Shown here in pieces: positions 34,860 through 39,965 of a stretch of 39,965 nucleotides of DNA. The DNA comes from Candidatus Omnitrophota bacterium (lineage in GTDB: Bacteria; Omnitrophota; Gorgyraeia; Velamenicoccales; Velamenicoccaceae). The stretch covers positions 1 to 39,965 of the forward strand of contig JAQUOM010000002.1 of assembly GCA_028717105.1 (NCBI GenBank), read 5' to 3'. Numbering within the stretch: the stretch's first letter is position 1; each line of letters opens with the position of its first letter. Made by a program: the position numbers and the translations under genes. Below the pieces are notes generated by a model, which worked only from the letters and a program-made list of their open reading frames with translations, did not search any database and had not been told where the DNA came from.

Positions 34860-35396
34860 TTAAGATTTCCGGGCCGATATCTTCCGCTTGCAGGCGGCAC
34901 AGAAGGCGGCTTTCTTTGCGTCCGTGTCGTTGACGGAATCAGAAAAGAACATGGCGCAGCGACGATGCGAACAATGGGAAAGCCGCAGGGTATGGCCAAG
35001 CTCGTGGATCGATTCTTTGATCGCCCGGGAATAAAACAATTCCTTGTCCTGTTTTCGACCGTAGAACTCCGGCTTCAGGCGCGCAAGCGACAGCAGGCAA
35101 CACCCTGTCCTGCGATTAGCCAGGCCGAAAATAAAATTCATAGGGTCCGTATGCATGTCCGCGTCCATGACGCCCAGCACCCTCTCCTCTTTTGTATTGA
35201 TGATGAATTCGCCGGCAAGGTCGTCTAAAATGGCATTGGCGTAATACTGGCGCCTCCTGAAGTCATAGGCCTCCTCAGGGATAGGCCTTTTGGGTTCGAT
35301 CGCCACGTCCGCAGAAAACGATCTGGCAAGCCCTGCAGCCAGGCGGTCAAACACCTCATGCCTCGGCATGCCTATGGGGATCAAAAAAATCTTCAT
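34860..35396 (-). CDS. Archaemetzincin-like zinc protease
   Basis: KESIHELGHTLRLSHCSHRRCAMFFSDSVNDTDAKKAAFCAACK; Cys-rich metzincin signature. Confidence 0.88.
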   Translation of the reverse strand: MKIFLIPIGMPRHEVFDRLAAGLARSFSADVAIEPKRPIPEEAYDFRRRQYYANAILDDLAGEFIINTKEERVLGVMDADMHTDPMNFIFGLANRRTGCCLLSLARLKPEFYGRKQDKELFYSRAIKESIHELGHTLRLSHCSHRRCAMFFSDSVNDTDAKKAAFCAACKRKISARKS

Positions 35397-35438
35397 GGTT
35401 TTCCCCTATCTCATCGCATCGCGCAGGCAAACGAGAAG

Positions 35439-35475
35439 GCCTGCCTGCCCGCTTGTCTTCGACAAACAGGCAGGC
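35439..35475. repeat. REP-like palindrome GCCTGCCTG-CCCGC-TTGTC-TTC-GACAA-A-CAGGCAGGC
   Basis: Direct reading; 9-bp outer and 5-bp inner stems. Confidence 0.8.
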
Positions 35476-35489
35476 GTGCCGGCAAAGCT

Positions 35490-36131
35490 TCATTCCCCTG
35501 CCTTGCCGGCCAGGCCGGCGACAGCTTCAGCGATCTGGCGGCTCAGGGACGTCATCGCGACGCTCAAGGCGTCGGTCAATCCTTCGTATGTAGCCGACCC
35601 GATCGGCTCGTTGAAGGCGGAACGTTTCGTCATGACGACATCTTTGGCTTTCACGTCCAGAACAGACCACTGCACCACCAGCCCAAGGTTCTCATCCAGG
35701 CGCGCATCCCAATCAAGCAGCTCGACGATCACCTGATACCGCACGGAGACAAAAAAGTTCCACGGAAAAGTCTCGATCACCGCCGTCGGGAACATCCCGG
35801 CAAGCTCCTCGTTAATGCGACGCGCCATCGCCGCATCCAGGGATTCGCCCCAGCGGTCGAATTGGGCAATCACAAGCCTCTTGTTTCTGTCGCGTGTCAC
35901 GATCTGCGGACGGGCCAGATAAGCCGGGATCTTCACGGGCCCCACGCTGATCACCGTGCCGTCGGGAACGCCGGAAATTTGATCACCGCTGCCTTGAACG
36001 CTCACAGGGCTGTCAAGCATGTAAAACCGTGCATCCGGGCTATTGCCGACAGACACGCATCCGCCGCAAGACAAAACTGCCCCTGCGCACAAACAAAAAC
36101 ACAATAAAAGGACCACCATGGATCGTCTCAT
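35490..36131 (-). CDS. PqiC/ABC-type transport auxiliary lipoprotein
   Basis: Lipobox-like SCGGC; FYMLDSP...ISVGPVKIPAYLARPQIVTRDRNKRLVIAQFDRWGESLD. Confidence 0.87.
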   Translation of the reverse strand: MRRSMVVLLLCFCLCAGAVLSCGGCVSVGNSPDARFYMLDSPVSVQGSGDQISGVPDGTVISVGPVKIPAYLARPQIVTRDRNKRLVIAQFDRWGESLDAAMARRINEELAGMFPTAVIETFPWNFFVSVRYQVIVELLDWDARLDENLGLVVQWSVLDVKAKDVVMTKRSAFNEPIGSATYEGLTDALSVAMTSLSRQIAEAVAGLAGKAGE

Positions 36132-36132
36132 A

Positions 36133-36840
36133 TCATTCGCCTCCTCTGGGAACCTGCTTGCCTTTGATGATCGCCTCCGGATGTTCTTCAAGATATTCAG
36201 CCAGCAATCTCATGGAGCGCGAGGCCATCGTTACCTCCCCAACGGCTTTTTCCAGTACGTAGAGCCCCTCGGGGCTGACCAATTTATTGATCCCCTCTAC
36301 CGTTTTTTCCAGGCTGTCGGCGATCTCCTTGATCGGCAATTCGTTCATCAGCTCAAAGATATCCGGCGAGGTAGGCAGGGCCGGCAGCTCCGGATATTTT
36401 TTGACGATCCCGTGCAGTTTCACCTCTTTATCGGGGTAAAAATCAAAAGAAATCATCAGCTGATTGGTGATAAAATTCTGAATATCCAGGCGCGCCTTAA
36501 GGCCCCGCTCGATCAGGGTCTTATACTCGGGGTAACCTATCTTGTCCGGGAATCCCTCCACGCGCGACAATTCTACATCAACGATGGTCGCAATCAGGAC
36601 ATCCCCGGTCCCGGGATGATAGACCAGATGGATCCGGTCGACATTCCCGATCTGAACCCCCTTAAAAATGACGGGCGAACCTTCAGACAACCCCTTGACC
36701 GAACCTTCAAAATACAAAACATATTTGTCCGATTGCGGAAAGAGAAGCCCCGAACCAAAAAAGACGATTGCGGCCACGAATAGAACGACGGCCCCCACCA
36801 CAAACGCACCGATCAACCTTTTGTTCGCTTTCTTTATCAT
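36133..36840 (-). CDS. MlaD/MCE-domain protein
   Basis: KYVLYFEGSVKGLSEGSPVIFKGVQIGNVDRI. Confidence 0.92.
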   Translation of the reverse strand: MIKKANKRLIGAFVVGAVVLFVAAIVFFGSGLLFPQSDKYVLYFEGSVKGLSEGSPVIFKGVQIGNVDRIHLVYHPGTGDVLIATIVDVELSRVEGFPDKIGYPEYKTLIERGLKARLDIQNFITNQLMISFDFYPDKEVKLHGIVKKYPELPALPTSPDIFELMNELPIKEIADSLEKTVEGINKLVSPEGLYVLEKAVGEVTMASRSMRLLAEYLEEHPEAIIKGKQVPRGGE

Positions 36841-37613
36841 GAAACCGCTCCTTCTTGTCTCTCGCCCCTCGTCAAAAACTCGATCACCTTAGGATCCCGA
36901 GACGTTCTCAGCAATTCCTTGGGATTGCCGATCGCGCCCATCGTCTTCTTACGGTCATCCAAAAACAAGGCATTCGTGCCAACGGCAAAAATGCTCGCCA
37001 ATTCGTGCGTAACGATCAAAATGGTCGCGCCCAGGGTATCGCGCAACTGCAGGATCAGGTCATCGAGCATTCTGGCGCTGACAGGATCGAGCCCCGCAGA
37101 CGGTTCGTCAAAAAAGATGATCTCCGGGTCCAGCGCAATGGCGCGCGCGAGCCCCGCGCGCTTACGCATGCCGCCGGAGATCTCCGATGGATAGAAATCT
37201 TCGTAACCCGAAAGGCCCACCATCGCAAGCTTCAAGGCGACGATGTCGCGGATCTGCCCACGCGATAAACTCGCGTAAATCTCGAGCGGCAAGGCGATAT
37301 TCTCGCTCAGGGTGAGAGAACTCCACAGGGCACCGCCTTGATACAAGACGCCAAAACGCCGCATGACCGCTTTCTGCCCTTCATCGTCTAAGGCCCAGAG
37401 GTCTATGCCGCTATAAAGAACCTCTCCTTTTTGCGGCCGAAGCAATCCGATCAAAGCCTTGAGCAACGTGCTCTTGCCGCAGCCGCTCGCTCCCATCACG
37501 ATGAAAATATCGCCCTTTGTGACGCTGAAATTGATATCGCGCATCACGACATAATCGTTGTAAGCAAGTTCCAAATTCCGGACTTCAATGATCGGTGTTT
37601 GTGTTTGATCCAT
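36837..37613 (-). CDS. MlaF-like ABC ATPase
   Basis: VMGASGCGKSTLL, EISGGMRKRAGLARAIALDPEIIFFDEPSAGLDP. Confidence 0.94.
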   Translation of the reverse strand: MDQTQTPIIEVRNLELAYNDYVVMRDINFSVTKGDIFIVMGASGCGKSTLLKALIGLLRPQKGEVLYSGIDLWALDDEGQKAVMRRFGVLYQGGALWSSLTLSENIALPLEIYASLSRGQIRDIVALKLAMVGLSGYEDFYPSEISGGMRKRAGLARAIALDPEIIFFDEPSAGLDPVSARMLDDLILQLRDTLGATILIVTHELASIFAVGTNALFLDDRKKTMGAIGNPKELLRTSRDPKVIEFLTRGERQEGAVS

Positions 37614-37639
37614 AGGTTCCTTAAAAACCCCTCGGGCTG

Positions 37640-37760
37640 CCCTCCGGCCAACCGGCCGGGGCCTACCCGCCTGTCTTTTTTGTCCGCCCAGCGGGGCGCG
37701 ACGCCCCTATCCGCCATGGCTTTGCCTGCAAAACAAAGGCAGCCTGCGGCCCGGCCTCAA
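37640..37760. repeat. Cluster of GC-rich hairpins (REP-like) between mlaE and mlaF
   Basis: CCGGCCAACCGGCCGG, GGGGCGCGACGCCCC, TGCCTGCAAAACAAAGGCA. Confidence 0.55.
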
Positions 37761-37766
37761 GGGTCT

Positions 37767-38891
37767 CTAAACACCCAGCATCTGGCACACAAAGGTAATG
37801 ACGGCTGTCGCGACCACAATGGCTGTGACGGCCGTGACGACCGCCGACGTCGTCGCCTCACCGACACCGGCCGCGCTGCGTTCACACTGCATGCCGCGCA
37901 AACATCCCGAAACAGCGATGATCACGCCAAAAACCACGCTGTGCGCCAAACCGATCCAGAGATTACTCAAGTTGACAGCGGCCTGCGTATGATGCAGGTA
38001 TTCAACGGGATTGATCCCAAGCACCGAGGCGCTGATCATAAACCCGCCCGCAATCCCCATCAGGTTCGCATAAAGCGTCAACAACGGCATCATGATCACC
38101 ATCGCCAAAACGCGCGGCATGACAAGAAACTCAATAGGCGAAACCCCGAGGGTCCTGAGCGCGTCGATCTCTTCATTGGTCTGCATGATCCCGAGTTCGG
38201 CCGCAAACGACGCGCCCGTCCGGCCCGACATGATAATACCGGTCATGATGGCGCCCATCACACGCACCATGGCAATACCTACGATGTCCGCGATAAAGAT
38301 CTGTGCACCGAACATCTCAAGCTGGATAACGCCGATAAAAGCCAGGATCACGCCTACGAGAACGCTGATCAGCGACACCAGCCCCAGGGCATGAACGCCG
38401 CAGCGCTGGACGATCATCACAAAATCATCCCGTCTGAAGAATGACTTCCCTCCGGCCAACCGGCCAAAGGCCACAGCCAACTCTCCCAGGAAATCGATAA
38501 GAACAAACATGCCATTCTTGACGCGAACAGCCTGGTCGCCGATGCGCTCCAGGAATGACAACGGCTCAGGCTCCGGTGCCGCAACCTTTTCTTTCGTCCT
38601 GGAAGCAAGGTCCAGAAACTTGCGCACGCCTTCGGGCAGGCCGTCCTGCGCGACCCGGATGTCCTTCTTGCGGCAAAGCTTGGCGGCCTCGAGCACAAAC
38701 GCGATCAAAGCGCTGTCCCACTTCTTGACGCCTGATACATCAAAAGCGGCTTCTTGAATATCTTTATGTTGATCTAGCTGAAGGACAACGGTATCTATGG
38801 AAGGCGTGCGCGAAGACATCTGCCACTCCCCTGACAATTTGATCAGGAGCCTGCCGGGCCGGGAACCATCGAAAAAAATCTGATCTGCCAT
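37767..38891 (-). CDS. MlaE-family permease with N-terminal STAS-like domain
   Basis: C-terminal MlaE pattern IMTGIIMSGRTGASFAAELGIMQTNEEIDALRTLGVSPIEFLVMPR; N-terminal STAS-like region. Confidence 0.94.
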   Translation of the reverse strand: MADQIFFDGSRPGRLLIKLSGEWQMSSRTPSIDTVVLQLDQHKDIQEAAFDVSGVKKWDSALIAFVLEAAKLCRKKDIRVAQDGLPEGVRKFLDLASRTKEKVAAPEPEPLSFLERIGDQAVRVKNGMFVLIDFLGELAVAFGRLAGGKSFFRRDDFVMIVQRCGVHALGLVSLISVLVGVILAFIGVIQLEMFGAQIFIADIVGIAMVRVMGAIMTGIIMSGRTGASFAAELGIMQTNEEIDALRTLGVSPIEFLVMPRVLAMVIMMPLLTLYANLMGIAGGFMISASVLGINPVEYLHHTQAAVNLSNLWIGLAHSVVFGVIIAVSGCLRGMQCERSAAGVGEATTSAVVTAVTAIVVATAVITFVCQMLGV

Positions 38892-39082
38892 GAAGTCAAT
38901 AAAGCTGTTGCCTCAAGAGTAAGCGCAGACTTTTCACCCCGCGCTCCGAGGGCATGGGTTGGAAAAGCTAAGTGTTATTGTAACAAACGAATGGGGAAAG
39001 GGAAAGGAATAATGGGGGACCGTTGGCGTCAGGCAGGATGATCGATAATCACCCCCGTCACCATGGCCGTCCGGGACATCTG

Positions 39083-39965
39083 TCAGGCTTTTCCATGGAT
39101 AAACCAGCCTTGCGTCCTTACACAAAATTTCACGAGCATCAGCATAACCGGGACCTCAATCAAAACGCCCACAACGGTGGCCAGCGAAGCCCCCGAAGAC
39201 AGGCCAAAAAGTATCGTTGATGTCGCGATAGCGACCTCAAAATGATTGCTGGCGCCAACCAGGGCCGATGGGGCCGCGTCTCGATATGACAATTTCAGCC
39301 ATTTAGCCAACCCGTATGTTACGGCAAAAACGAGACAGGTCTGAATAAATAATGGGATCGCAATCAAGAAGATCATCTGCGGCTGGTTGATGATCAATTC
39401 GCCCTTAAATGAAAACAACAAAACAAGCGTGAGCAACAGGGCGCCAATTGAAACCGGCGTCAGATAATGCAGGAATTTTTCCTCAAACCACTTAAACCCC
39501 CTCCTGGCAATCAACCATTTCCTTGAGTAATATCCCAATAACAACGGCAGGCCGACATAAATAACCACGGACAGCACAATCGTCTGCCATGGAATGGGCA
39601 TCTTGTTGACGCCCAATAGCCACCCGCCCAAAGGCGCGTAAAGAAATAACATGGTCAGCGAATTGATCGCTACCATCACAAGCGTATGGCCGTCATTGCC
39701 GCGGGCCAGATGCCCCCAAATTAAAACCATGGCTGTGCAAGGCGCTATACCCAGCAAGATGCACCCGGCGATATAAGACCTGAACAGTTCTACCTGGGCC
39801 CCGCCTTTGACGATCTCCGTTCCCGGAAGCCATCCCTTGAACAACAGCCCGAGAAACAACCACGCGATCGCAAACATGGTAAACGGTTTTATGCACCAAT
39901 TGACAACAAGCGTCAAGATGACCGGTTTGGGGGCCTTGCCTGCCTTGACGACCTCGGCAAAATCG
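39083..39965 (-). CDS. ACR3-family arsenite efflux transporter-like protein (partial, runs off right edge)
   Basis: [60 protein letters not shown]; frame open to the window edge (...[23 protein letters not shown]). Confidence 0.9.
   Translation of the reverse strand, partial: DFAEVVKAGKAPKPVILTLVVNWCIKPFTMFAIAWLFLGLLFKGWLPGTEIVKGGAQVELFRSYIAGCILLGIAPCTAMVLIWGHLARGNDGHTLVMVAINSLTMLFLYAPLGGWLLGVNKMPIPWQTIVLSVVIYVGLPLLLGYYSRKWLIARRGFKWFEEKFLHYLTPVSIGALLLTLVLLFSFKGELIINQPQMIFLIAIPLFIQTCLVFAVTYGLAKWLKLSYRDAAPSALVGASNHFEVAIATSTILFGLSSGASLATVVGVLIEVPVMLMLVKFCVRTQGWFIHGKA

Noticed and set aside
37431-38444. 337-aa plus-strand ORF
   Set aside because: Shadow ORF antisense to mlaF/mlaE, rich in H/R/D/N without family motifs.

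Overview
Chromosomal window, mostly co-directional minus-strand genes in short operons. The gene set suggests an uncultivated Gram-negative anaerobe or microaerophile; taxonomy was not tested. Right to left on the minus strand, the modules are: a truncated ACR3-type transporter; an Mla/Mce-type lipid transport operon (mlaE-mlaF-mlaD-pqiC-like); an archaemetzincin, an Smr protein and small envelope proteins; an AbrB-TolC-HlyD-MacB-like efflux operon; a Sir2 deacylase; an ArsR/MMPL/LolA-like/beta-barrel cassette; a nucleoside deaminase; a response regulator with a decayed membrane-protein remnant; a class II superoxide reductase; an M48/HtpX-like protease; an ABC-F ATPase; an outer-membrane barrel + Amt + PII + mini-HTH + Amt + PII nitrogen cluster; an MFS transporter; and a Rex / histidine kinase / thioredoxin-like ferredoxin / NuoF-like operon truncated at the left edge. 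Plus-strand genes are a hemerythrin/VTT pair and a PEGA-protein/GT2 pair. The most interesting signals are non-coding: two Rex-box-like operators flanking a predicted rex promoter; a roughly 400-nt multi-hairpin leader with two intrinsic terminators before the barrel-Amt-PII operon; a second leader attenuator with no upstream gene to terminate; a dispersed TTGG/CCAA-rich intergenic repeat; and an inverted-repeat operator candidate at an AbrB-led efflux operon. Two small ORFs missing from the ORF track were translated by hand. No CRISPR array, tRNA, rRNA or transposase was recognised. I found no clear evidence of a wholly new protein-based system.
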